Below are positions 1-7,728 of a stretch of DNA of 64,000 bases, piece by piece. Origin of the DNA: Bifidobacterium santillanense (GTDB taxonomy: Bacteria > Actinomycetota > Actinomycetes > Actinomycetales > Bifidobacteriaceae); the NCBI RefSeq assembly GCF_018555385.1, contig NZ_JAFEJS010000002.1, positions 186,001-250,000 of the forward strand, given 5' to 3'. The notes below the pieces were generated by a model. It worked only from the letters and a program-made list of their open reading frames with translations, searched no databases and had not been told where the DNA came from. Position numbers and translations under genes: made by a program. Every line of letters starts with the position of its first letter. Position 1 is the first letter of the stretch.

Positions 1-822
1 GGGGAGACCGAGCATGCGCCATGCGCGCGCCGCTCGTTCCGACGGATCGAACGACTCCTCGTCGGCGGACCCCTCGTTGAGGGGGAACAGACGGCTGTCG
101 CTGGCGGACCAGTCGGCGACGACCACCAGAGAGGTCAGGATAATCTGCGACCGTCTGCGCAGCGGATGCCGGGACAACGACCGCAACACCGGTAGGGCGC
201 CGGTCATGTCCGCGGCCCAATCCAGCAGTTCATTGCGGGTCTCGGCCCATGCCTCGCCCCCGACGAACGTGCCCATGCGATAGCTTTCCGGACTCCCGGG
301 GGTGACCAGCCGACGTTTGTCCCCGGTCAGCGATGTGCCGTGGTGGCCCGCGACGATGCAGGCGACGCCATAGGCGAACGTTCCCGGTTCGACCGGGAAT
401 CCCTGGGCGAGGAACCAATCCCGGACCGCCGCATACCCGACGAGTTCATGACGATATGACGAGCGTTCCCGGTCCTTGGCGACGATCGGATCAATGCTCA
501 GACCGGAGTCTCTCACCCTGTCGGCGAGTCCGTCGTTCTGCGCGACGAATGCCGGGGACGCCTTGCCGACATCATGGATCGCAGCGATGAAGCGGTACAA
601 CGTCCCGGCGGTCTCCTCCCCGCCTATGTCACGGGCCAGCATGCCCTTGACATCATCGGCGACGAATTCCTCCCACACATGCGACGCCGTCTCACCTGCA
701 TCGGCGAGATGCTGCCACAGCTGCAGATACCGGTCGTCATTCTCGGGGCCGCGGTAGGCGGTCTTCGCCCATATGGATGCGGCACGCGGGGAAATCCGTC
801 GGTTCCATGCACATCGAGTCAT
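1..822 (-). CDS. cas3: Type I-E CRISPR helicase-nuclease Cas3, N-terminal part (cut by window edge)
   Basis: In type I CRISPR immunity, Cas3 is recruited by target-bound Cascade and degrades the DNA. Only the first 274 residues are visible; the frame is open to base 1. The HD nuclease domain is readable: H38, the HD pair at 83-84 in a context AIHDVGK, H125, and the HH pair at 160-161 in AGHHG. The helicase half and the remaining cas genes would lie to the left. The ATG at 822 has AAGGGA upstream and lies 6 nt after the stop of the Fic gene, so the two are almost certainly co-transcribed and probably translationally coupled. The I-E assignment rests on the HD layout and on the I-E-like repeats upstream; the rest of the operon cannot be seen. 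Confidence 0.85.
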   Translation of the reverse strand, partial: MTRCAWNRRISPRAASIWAKTAYRGPENDDRYLQLWQHLADAGETASHVWEEFVADDVKGMLARDIGGEETAGTLYRFIAAIHDVGKASPAFVAQNDGLADRVRDSGLSIDPIVAKDRERSSYRHELVGYAAVRDWFLAQGFPVEPGTFAYGVACIVAGHHGTSLTGDKRRLVTPGSPESYRMGTFVGGEAWAETRNELLDWAADMTGALPVLRSLSRHPLRRRSQIILTSLVVVADWSASDSRLFPLNEGSADEESFDPSERAARAWRMLGLP

Positions 823-828
823 ATCACA

Positions 829-2067
829 TCAGTCCCTTCTCAATCGGGCCGCATAGTCGTCCAGCACCGACAGGATGCCCCGATGTTCCCATACGGTGTT
901 CCGCCGGCCGCCTGTGATCTCGTCCAGCACCCCACGTTCCGTCAACACCCTGATCGCGCGCGATGCGGTCATCGGGGACAGCCCCAGCGTTTTGCTCAGG
1001 TAGTCGCGGTTGATGATCGGCTGTTCGATCAGCCGGGGCAGCACCCGCCACACCGCCGAATCCCTGCGTATGCCGTGCAGCCGTTCGCGGGATTCCGCCA
1101 ACTGTTCTTCCAACGCATCGATCAGCTTCACGCCGGTCGAGGCGGAGTATCGGCAGGCGTCCGCGAAGCACGCCACGATGGGTTCCGCATCCCCCTCACG
1201 GTAGGCGCCCAACGCCGCGAAGTACCGTTGCGTATCCGTCAGCAGCCCCGCCGAGACCGGTGGCGTGGTGCTACGGATCAGACCTTTGTTGCGCAGCACC
1301 GCATGCACCAGCGCACGCCCCACCCTGCCATTGCCGTCCACGAAGGGGTGGATGGTCTCGAATTGCGCATGCACCACCGCGCACTGCAATATGACCGGCA
1401 GATCGTCCCTTTGCAGGAAGGCCAGCAGATCATCCATGCAACCTGCGACCAGTTCCGGCTGCGGCGCCACATGCGTGGCGTGACGCGGTCCCCTTCCTCC
1501 GCCGACCCATACCAGCTGATCGCGGTATCGGCCGGCATATTGCGCGAATCCGGGTTGCGCGGAGAGCAAAGCCCGATGCATGGCGAGCAGGTGAGGCTCA
1601 TCAAGGTTCCGGGCGAAATCCAGCGCCGCTCTCATGGCATGGACGTTGCCCACCACGATCTGGGCGTTGCCGCCGTGCCCCTCGCCCAGTTCCTGCAGCG
1701 CCAGCTTCCTCGCCCCAACGGTCAGGTTCTCAATCTGTGATGATGACGTGGACTCCGTGCGCAGCAGGATGGATGCCATCGGACTGAGCTCGTGATCGTC
1801 CATGCCAAGCTTCGCCGCAGCATACGCATCGAACCGGCTCAGCTCGTACGCAGCCTCCTCCAGATCCGCGGAGATGCCTTCCGGCAGGGAGAACCCGTAT
1901 TGCGCGATCACGGCCGGCACCGCCGAATAATAGTCGCCGGTTTCACGCCTGCGCTCCGATCGTGACATGTAGGCATCGAAATCGGGGTGCCAGACATGAG
2001 GTTCGTGGCCTATTGGGGGAACGGGCAGCGGGGATGGGAATGATCGGGGGACATCCGTTACGCTCAT
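829..2067 (-). CDS. Fic-domain protein (AMP-transferase family) with inhibitory motif and C-terminal winged helix
   Basis: Fic proteins usually transfer AMP from ATP to a target protein; some act as toxins. The 412-residue protein has the full catalytic signature HPFxDGNGRxGR at residues 240-251 with catalytic H240. It also has an N-terminal inhibitory-helix motif of the [ST]xxxE[GN] form (S109 to N114, S-S-Q-I-E-N), so it is a class II Fic that should be auto-inhibited. A Fic N-terminal domain precedes the core, and a winged-helix DNA-binding-like domain occupies about residues 335-412. ATG at 2067 follows a strong AAGGAGG (2072-2078). It is the first gene of a transcript continuing into cas3. 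Its target and its role in the CRISPR operon are unknown. Confidence 0.9.
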   Translation of the reverse strand: MSVTDVPRSFPSPLPVPPIGHEPHVWHPDFDAYMSRSERRRETGDYYSAVPAVIAQYGFSLPEGISADLEEAAYELSRFDAYAAAKLGMDDHELSPMASILLRTESTSSSQIENLTVGARKLALQELGEGHGGNAQIVVGNVHAMRAALDFARNLDEPHLLAMHRALLSAQPGFAQYAGRYRDQLVWVGGGRGPRHATHVAPQPELVAGCMDDLLAFLQRDDLPVILQCAVVHAQFETIHPFVDGNGRVGRALVHAVLRNKGLIRSTTPPVSAGLLTDTQRYFAALGAYREGDAEPIVACFADACRYSASTGVKLIDALEEQLAESRERLHGIRRDSAVWRVLPRLIEQPIINRDYLSKTLGLSPMTASRAIRVLTERGVLDEITGGRRNTVWEHRGILSVLDDYAARLRRD

Positions 2068-2100
2068 GTATCCTCCTTAACACATAAGCTCATATCCGTT

Positions 2101-2129
2101 GTAATATGATTTCCATTAATCTTAATCAA
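2101..2129 (-). promoter_or_regulatory. Promoter of the fic-cas3 operon
   Basis: Reading on the minus strand, a -35 TTGATT (2129-2124), a 17-nt spacer and a -10 TATTAC (2106-2101) lie in an AT-rich stretch unlike the GC-rich surroundings. Transcription should start near 2094, giving a short leader with AAGGAGG before the fic start at 2067. The -35 hexamer is also the first six positions of the guide-matching site described separately. Confidence 0.7.
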
Positions 2130-2132
2130 CTT
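2112..2132 (-). promoter_or_regulatory. Protospacer-like site over the fic-cas3 promoter, AAG-flanked
   Basis: Minus strand: AAG (2132-2130) is followed by TTGATTAAGATTAATGGA (2129-2112). The mini-array spacer reads TTGATAAAGTTCAATGGA over the same 18 positions. Fifteen match; mismatches are at 6, 10 and 12. AAG is the canonical type I-E PAM, and I-E Cascade leaves every sixth guide base unpaired, so positions 6 and 12 would not count. Complementarity ends after position 18, a partial match that would allow binding without licensing Cas3. Binding would cover the -35 to -10 region. Confidence 0.7.
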
Positions 2133-2177
2133 AAGATAATACAGTATACACCACGAACGGCTCATCGGCATCGTATG

Positions 2178-2267
2178 CGATCATCCCCGCAAATGCGGGG
2201 CAGTTCACCGAGGCAACTCCTCCATTGAACTTTATCAATGGTTCATCCCCGCATATGCGGGGCGTAA
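2178..2267 (-). CRISPR. One-spacer CRISPR-like mini-array (type I-E-like repeats)
   Basis: Two 28-nt repeats, minus strand, occupy 2267-2240 and 2205-2178. Each carries a CCCCGC-NNNN-GCGGGG stem followed by ATGAACC or ATGATCG, the type I-E design. The flanks have diverged (TTACG against AACTG), and the pitch is 62 nt, one more than the usual 61. The single 34-nt spacer begins at 2239, with guide position 1 at 2238, and contains a small inverted repeat (CATTGA/TCAATG). It sits upstream of fic-cas3 on the same strand, not at the end of the operon where a working array would be. This fits a dedicated regulatory guide better than a spacer-storing array. Confidence 0.75.
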
Positions 2268-2294
2268 CGGCGACATACGGATATGGTAACGGAA

Positions 2295-2339
2295 AACCTG
2301 TTTTCCGTCTCTCCGCGTGGGGGCGACGGAAAACAGGTT
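2295..2339 (-). terminator. Intrinsic terminator of ileS
   Basis: A perfect 15-bp inverted repeat (2295-2309 and 2325-2339, AACCTGTTTTCCGTC on one arm) with a 15-nt loop lies 43 nt after the ileS stop and is followed on the minus strand by TTTTCC. One arm overlaps a second small palindrome (GGAAAAC/GTTTTCC, 2291-2306), so an alternative fold is possible. It separates ileS from the mini-array unit. Confidence 0.75.
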
Positions 2340-2381
2340 CGTTCATCGGCGGTCAGACCGACTGCAGTCGGTCGCCCGGCC

Positions 2382-5300
2382 TCAGGCCTTCTTGACCTCG
2401 GCCTTGAGTTCGTCGCCCTCGGCGACGGTGAAGGCGCCGTCGGCGACGAGCGTGGACTCGGCGATCAGGGCCTTGAACTCCTCGATCTTGGCGACCTCGG
2501 CGACCGGCACGGTCAGAGTCAGCGCGATGGAGTCGGCCACGTCGAGACCGGCCTCCTTGCGGGCGTCCTGGATCACGCGGATCGCGTCGCGAGCGTAGCC
2601 CTCGGCCTCGAGCTCGGGGGTGAGCGCGGTGTCGAGGATCACGAAGCCGCCGGTCGGCAGCGCGGCGGACACGGACACGGCCTCCTCGGCGGCGTCCTTC
2701 TCCTCCACGCGGTTGATCAGCTCGTACTCGCCGTCCTCGAGCGCGATCTCGCCGTTCGGGGTCTCGACGACCGGGGCGCCGGAGGCGGCGTCCACATGCC
2801 AGGCGCCGGACTTGGACGCCTTGATCGCGAACTGGACGTCCTTGCGCAGACGCTTGCCGGCGACGCGGGCGTTGACGCGCAGCTCGTGCACGATCTTGAG
2901 GCCCTGGGAGGCAGCGTCCTCGAGCGTGCAGAACTCGATGTCCTTGACGTTGAGCTCGGACTTGAGCAGCTCGGCGTACGGCTCGACGGCGGCCACGTCC
3001 TCGGCCACGACGGTGAGCTTGGACAGCGGCTGGCGCACGCGGATCTTGGCGCCCTTGCGCAGCGACAGGGTGCCGGAGACGACCTCGCGGACCTTCTCCA
3101 TCGCGGCGACCAGCGCCGGATCGTCGACGAGCACGCGGCCCAGCTCGGTGGCCTCGCCGGTCTTCTCGTCCGCCACGAACGGCCAGTCGGCCAGATGCAC
3201 GGACTCGCCGCCGGTCAGGCCGCGCCACACGGACTCGGCCTCCATCGGGGCGAGCGGCGCGAGCACGCGCATGAACGCCTCGAGCACGGTGTACAGCGTG
3301 TTGAACGCGTTCTCGTCCTTGTTCAGGAAGCGGTCGCGGCTGTTGCGGATGTACCAGTTGGTGAGCACGTCGATGAAGTCGGACGCGGCGTCGCACGCGT
3401 CGGAGATCGCGAACTCGTTCAGGGACTTCTCGGTCGACTCGATCAGGCGGCGGGTGCGGGCCAGCAGGTAGCGGTCCATCTCCGGCAGCGAGGCGACCTC
3501 GTCCGCGCGCAGCTGGCGCGCGTCGTAGCCGGCGGCGTTCGCGTACAGCGTGAAGAAGTAGTAGGAGCTCCACACCGGCAGCATGACCTGGCGGACGGTG
3601 TCGCGGATGCCCTCGGCGGTGACGATGAGGTTGCCGCCGCGGAGGATCGGCGAGGACATGAGGAACCAGCGCATCGCGTCGGAGCCGTACTTGTCGAACA
3701 CGCCGTTGACGTCCGGGTAGTTGCGCAGGTGCTTGGACATCTTCTGGCCGTCGGAGCCGAGGACGATGCCGTGGCAGATCACGTTCTTGAACGCCGGGCG
3801 GTCGAACAGGGCGGTCGCCATGACGTGCAGCAGGTAGAACCAGCCGCGGGTCTGGCCGATGTACTCGACGATGTAGTCGGCCGGGAAGTGCTGCTCGAAC
3901 TTCTCCTTGTTCTCGAACGGGTAGTGGAACTGCGCGAACGACATGGAGCCGGACTCGAACCAGCAGTCGAGCACGTCGGAGATGCGGTGCATCGTGGACT
4001 TGCCGGTCGGGTCGTCCGGGTTCGGGCGGGTGAGGTTGTCGATCCACGGACGGTGCATGTTGACGTTGCCGTCCTTGTCGCGCGGGTAGTCGCCGAAGTC
4101 GCGCTTCAGCTCCTCGAGCGAGCCGTACACGTCGACGCGCGGGTGCTTCGGGTCGTCGGAGACCCACACCGGGATCGGGGAGCCCCAGAAGCGGTTGCGG
4201 GAGATGGACCAGTCGCGGGCGTTGGCGAGCCACTTGCCGAACTGGCCGTCCTTGACGTTCTCCGGGATCCAGTTGATCTCCTGGTTGAGCTCCAGCAGAC
4301 GCGGCTTGATCTTCGTGACGGACACGAACCAGGAGGACACCGGCTTGTAGATCAGCGGCGTGGCGCAGCGCCAGCAGTGCGGGTAGGAGTGCACGTAGCT
4401 CTTCTCCTGGAAGAGGATCGCGCGGCGCTCCTCCGGGATGGAGGCGAGCGGGCCGTCGCCGGCACGCAGGTTACGCAGGATCGGCAGGTTGGCGTCGAAG
4501 ACGAACATGCCCTCGTACTCGGGGCACTGCGCGGTGAAGCGGCAGCCCTCGTCGAGCACGTCGGTGCTCTTGATGCCCTTGGCGTTGAGGGTGTTCATAT
4601 CGTCCTCGCCGTAGGGGGCTTGGTGCACGAGGCCGGTGCCCTCGACGGTGTCGACGTAGTCGGCGGTGAAGATGGTGTAGCCGTTCGGACCGGGCACGTG
4701 GCCCTCGGACTCGGCGGTCTCGCCGGCGAAGTACGGGAAGACCGGGTAGTAGCGGCGGCCCTCGAGCTCGGAGCCCTTGAGCTCGCGCACGATCTCGTAG
4801 TTCTCGCCGAGCTCCTTCTCGTAGTGCGGCAGCAGGGCCTTGCCGAGGTAGAACTTCTTGCCGGCGAACTTGCCCTCGGTCGGACGCACCTCGACGTAGT
4901 CGATGTCGGCGCCGACGACGATCGCGAAGTTGGTCGGGACGGTCCACGGGGTGGTGGTCCAGAAGACGGCGTAGGCGTCCTCGTCGCGCAGCTTGACGGC
5001 CACGGAGACGGTGGTGTCCTGACGGTCCTGGTACACGTCGGCGTCCATGCGCAGCTCGTGCGCGGACAGCGGCGTGCGGTCCTTCGGGCAGTACGGCAGG
5101 ACGCGGTAGCCCTGGTACGACAGACCCTTGTCGTAGAGCTGCTTGAAGGCCCACATCACGGACTCCATGTACGGGATGTTGAGGGTCTTGTAGCCGTGCT
5201 CGAAGTCGACCCAGCGGGCCTGGCGGTGCACGTAGTCCTGCCATTCGTGCGTGTACTTCAGGACGGAGGCGCGGCAGGCGTCGTTGAACTTGTCGATGCC

Positions 5301-5684
5301 CATCTTCTCGATCTGGTCGACCGAGTCGATGCCGAGCTCCTTCTGCGCCTCGAGCTCGGCCGGCAGGCCGTGGGTGTCCCAGCCGAAGACGCGGTTGACC
5401 TTGCGGCCCTTCATCGTCTGGTAGCGCGGGATCACGTCCTTGGCGTAGCCCGTAAGCAGGTGGCCGTAGTGCGGCAGGCCGTTCGCGAACGGCGGACCGT
5501 CGAAGAACACGAACTCGTTCTGGCTGTGGTCGCCGGAGGGGTTGCGCTCGACCGACTTCTGGAAGGTGTCGTCCTTGTCCCAGTAGTCGAGGACCGTCTC
5601 CTCCATGTGCGGGAAGCTGGGGTTCGGCGCGACGTGCGCGGTCTCGCCGCCCTCGTTCGCCTTGGGATATACGTTTTCGCTCAC
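2382..5684 (-). CDS. ileS: Isoleucyl-tRNA synthetase, eukaryote-like (type 2) form
   Basis: Charges tRNA-Ile with isoleucine in the cytosol. The 1100-residue protein has the class I signature HYGH at residues 72-75 and the second signature KMSKH near 648-652, with the CP1 editing insertion between them. Length and the KMSKH variant fit the eukaryote-like IleRS2 group, members of which are often poorly inhibited by mupirocin; bifidobacteria are known for that resistance. The start is GTG at 5684 preceded by GAGGAG, which is locked in a hairpin of the T-box leader. The gene is monocistronic, between the T-box and a strong terminator. The enzyme call is very secure; the resistance inference is from family knowledge. 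Confidence 0.97.
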   Translation of the reverse strand: MSENVYPKANEGGETAHVAPNPSFPHMEETVLDYWDKDDTFQKSVERNPSGDHSQNEFVFFDGPPFANGLPHYGHLLTGYAKDVIPRYQTMKGRKVNRVFGWDTHGLPAELEAQKELGIDSVDQIEKMGIDKFNDACRASVLKYTHEWQDYVHRQARWVDFEHGYKTLNIPYMESVMWAFKQLYDKGLSYQGYRVLPYCPKDRTPLSAHELRMDADVYQDRQDTTVSVAVKLRDEDAYAVFWTTTPWTVPTNFAIVVGADIDYVEVRPTEGKFAGKKFYLGKALLPHYEKELGENYEIVRELKGSELEGRRYYPVFPYFAGETAESEGHVPGPNGYTIFTADYVDTVEGTGLVHQAPYGEDDMNTLNAKGIKSTDVLDEGCRFTAQCPEYEGMFVFDANLPILRNLRAGDGPLASIPEERRAILFQEKSYVHSYPHCWRCATPLIYKPVSSWFVSVTKIKPRLLELNQEINWIPENVKDGQFGKWLANARDWSISRNRFWGSPIPVWVSDDPKHPRVDVYGSLEELKRDFGDYPRDKDGNVNMHRPWIDNLTRPNPDDPTGKSTMHRISDVLDCWFESGSMSFAQFHYPFENKEKFEQHFPADYIVEYIGQTRGWFYLLHVMATALFDRPAFKNVICHGIVLGSDGQKMSKHLRNYPDVNGVFDKYGSDAMRWFLMSSPILRGGNLIVTAEGIRDTVRQVMLPVWSSYYFFTLYANAAGYDARQLRADEVASLPEMDRYLLARTRRLIESTEKSLNEFAISDACDAASDFIDVLTNWYIRNSRDRFLNKDENAFNTLYTVLEAFMRVLAPLAPMEAESVWRGLTGGESVHLADWPFVADEKTGEATELGRVLVDDPALVAAMEKVREVVSGTLSLRKGAKIRVRQPLSKLTVVAEDVAAVEPYAELLKSELNVKDIEFCTLEDAASQGLKIVHELRVNARVAGKRLRKDVQFAIKASKSGAWHVDAASGAPVVETPNGEIALEDGEYELINRVEEKDAAEEAVSVSAALPTGGFVILDTALTPELEAEGYARDAIRVIQDARKEAGLDVADSIALTLTVPVAEVAKIEEFKALIAESTLVADGAFTVAEGDELKAEVKKA

Positions 5685-5692
5685 CGTGTGTC

Positions 5693-5958
5693 TCCTCGTG
5701 AGTGCTTCGCTGGTTGCTCACGAGGACGACTTTGGGCCCGACGCGTCCGACGCCGGCCCGCCACCGCGGTACCACCTCGTTTGTCGCGTCCGGGCGATGG
5801 CCCGCGCGCGACCTCTTGCGTTCGGCTGTGACGGGCCGATCCCGTCGGTTCTACTGAGTTTCGCGGACGCGTGGGCCGGATTCGGGCCGATTCGACGCTC
5901 CGTTTCGCCGTTCTTCCGAAGACTCCCCGCTGATAACGGATCGATGCCTTGACTTCGG
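5693..5958 (-). promoter_or_regulatory. Ultrashort T-box riboswitch of ileS (translational type)
   Basis: The leader contains the conserved T-box bulge sequence GAGGTGGTACCGCG (5778-5765). At its 5' end an arm pair CCGAAG (5958-5953) and CTTCGG (5921-5916) closes a very short Stem I of about 43 nt containing ATC triplets usable as an Ile specifier. At the 3' end a perfect 10-bp hairpin (5717-5726 with 5693-5702) includes the GAGGAG ribosome site. This matches actinobacterial ileS T-boxes, which sense uncharged tRNA-Ile and control translation start. No U-run follows the hairpin, which argues against transcriptional control. Confidence 0.85.
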
Positions 5959-5964
5959 TTGCAC

Positions 5965-5992
5965 ATCGTAGCACGGCGATGCGCCAAATCAA
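5965..5992 (-). promoter_or_regulatory. Promoter of the ileS T-box transcript
   Basis: Minus strand: -35 TTGATT (5992-5987), 16-nt spacer, -10 TACGAT (5970-5965). The predicted start is close to the first T-box helix, leaving almost no extra 5' sequence. Confidence 0.6.
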
Positions 5993-6048
5993 GCGCGGCG
6001 TCCGGCCGGGGCACGGGGCCCGGAAGCGCAGGGCCCGCGTCGGCACGT

Positions 6049-7698
6049 TCAGCTCAGGAACCGGCTCAACCGACGCCGCTGCGGCCCCATGCCGTCCTTG
6101 GAGACCGCGTAGGACAGATGCAGGGTGTCCTCGGCGCGCGTGATGCCCACGTACATGAGCCGGCGCTCCTCCTCGAGCACGTCGCCGGGCGCGGGCGAGC
6201 CGTACGGCATCAGACCCTCGGAGCAGCCGATGAGGAACACGTGCGCGAACTCGAGGCCCTTGGAGGCGTGGACCGTCGAGACGGTGACCTGACCGAGCCG
6301 CGCGGCCCACGCACGCGCCCTCGCGCCCTCGTCCGACGCTCCGGACGCGGGCCGGGCGGCGCCACCCGATTCCCCCGCCCCGGCATGGGCGGCCGCCCCG
6401 TCATCCGTCTCGCGCAGCGCCTCGAGCATCGCGATGCGCGCCGCGGCGTCCAGATCGGCGACCGGCGCGGCCGACGATCCGCCGTTGTCGCGCCTGACCC
6501 GGTACCGCAGGCCGGCATGACGCAGGGCCGTGCAGCACACGGCCTGCTGCGCGTTGATGCGCGTCAGGATCGCGCAGTCGGACGGGTTCACGCCCTGCTC
6601 CACGAGCCGGCGGATGCGCGCCGCCACGCCGCGCGCCTCGTCGGCGTCGGTCTCGTACATGGTGCGTTCGATGTGCCGCCCCTTCTCCCGGGCCGACGTG
6701 AGCCGCAGGTACTCGTGCCTGATCGGGGACGCGGCGAGCACGCGGTTCGCGTAGGAGACGATCTGCGGGGTGGAGCGGTAGTCGGTGTCGAGGCGGATGT
6801 CGGCGGCGAGCGGCGCGAACTCGTCGGCGAAGGCCAGCAGGTCGTAGCTCGACGCCCCGGCGAACGAGTAGATGGTCTGCGCCGGATCCCCCACCACGCA
6901 CACGTTGCGGTTGTCGCCGAGCCACAGACGCATCAGCCGGTGCTGCAGCGGCGAGACGTCCTGATACTCGTCGACGGTCAGCCAGCCGATCGAGCGCCGG
7001 ATGACGGCCGACGCCTCGTCGAACCCCTCGAGCACGTGGCAGGCCATGAGCAGGATGTCGTCGAAGTCCATCACGCCGCGCGCGGTCTTCTCCTTCTCGT
7101 ACGCGTCGTAGATGTCGGCGAACCGCCCCGGGTCGATGCCGGCCGGACGGCACCGTTCGGTCACGGCGGCCACGCGCGCCACCTGGTCGGGCGCCACGAG
7201 CGAGATCTTCGCCCAGTTGATCTCGTCGCGCACCGTGCGCACGGTCAGATCGTCCTCGTCCAGATCCGGGTCGACGCGGCGCATCGCACGCGCGGCGACG
7301 TCACGGGCGTCGTCGACGAGCCGCGGGAAGGGCGCGTCGCACACGTCCGCCCACACGCGGCGCAGCTGGGACAGCGCGGCCGAATGGAACGTCGCGGCCG
7401 TCACCCGATCGCCGATGCCGAGCCCGGACAGGCGCACGCGCATCTCGGCGGCCGCCTTGACGGAGAACGTGACGGCGAGCGTGCGCGCCGGATCCCACGC
7501 CCCGGTCGCACAGCCGTAGGCGATGCGACGGGTGACCGTGCGGGTCTTGCCAGCGCCTGCACCGGCGATGATGCGCACCGGACCGTCCAGCGCGCTCGCC
7601 GCGGCCAGCTGCGACTCGTCCAATCCCTCGAGCAGTTCCCCCGCCGATCCCGTACGCCCCACGTCCATGCCCTTCATTGTGGCAAGTGGCGTGGCCAT
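6049..7698 (-). CDS. UvrD/PcrA-family superfamily 1 DNA helicase (short form)
   Basis: ATP-driven 3'-5' DNA unwinding is the family activity. Visible are the Walker A AGAGAGKT near residue 48, the QxxR-like region before it, motif II with VDEYQD, motif III GDPAQTIYSFAGA, motif V (STVHASKGLEF) and motif VI (YVGITRAED). The 549 residues are short for UvrD/PcrA (over 700): the 1A, 1B and 2A domains are present but the 2B part is reduced, with an Ala/Gly-rich linker near residues 425-465. The ATG at 7698 has AAGGAG upstream. The same frame stays open for another 2.4 kb upstream, but that is antisense to the next gene. It is divergent from the APH-fold gene with 27 bp between starts. Its exact repair role is unclear. 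Confidence 0.88.
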   Translation of the reverse strand: MATPLATMKGMDVGRTGSAGELLEGLDESQLAAASALDGPVRIIAGAGAGKTRTVTRRIAYGCATGAWDPARTLAVTFSVKAAAEMRVRLSGLGIGDRVTAATFHSAALSQLRRVWADVCDAPFPRLVDDARDVAARAMRRVDPDLDEDDLTVRTVRDEINWAKISLVAPDQVARVAAVTERCRPAGIDPGRFADIYDAYEKEKTARGVMDFDDILLMACHVLEGFDEASAVIRRSIGWLTVDEYQDVSPLQHRLMRLWLGDNRNVCVVGDPAQTIYSFAGASSYDLLAFADEFAPLAADIRLDTDYRSTPQIVSYANRVLAASPIRHEYLRLTSAREKGRHIERTMYETDADEARGVAARIRRLVEQGVNPSDCAILTRINAQQAVCCTALRHAGLRYRVRRDNGGSSAAPVADLDAAARIAMLEALRETDDGAAAHAGAGESGGAARPASGASDEGARARAWAARLGQVTVSTVHASKGLEFAHVFLIGCSEGLMPYGSPAPGDVLEEERRLMYVGITRAEDTLHLSYAVSKDGMGPQRRRLSRFLS

Positions 7699-7713
7699 CG
7701 CGTCTCCTTGTAT

Positions 7714-7728
7714 TACTGTGGGAGTGTG
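7714..7728 (+). promoter_or_regulatory. -10 box and leaderless GTG start of the APH-fold gene
   Basis: TACTGT (7714-7719) lies 6 nt before the GTG at 7726, so the mRNA would begin at or next to the start codon. The only purine run, GGGAG, is too close to serve as a ribosome site. The 27-bp gap to the divergent helicase also leaves no room for a leader. Confidence 0.55.

Noticed and set aside
2283..5831. Long plus-strand open frame opposite ileS (about 1180 codons)
   Set aside because: Pure antisense shadow of a GC-rich gene; no family motifs, no ribosome site, composition dominated by Arg, Val, Leu and Asp.
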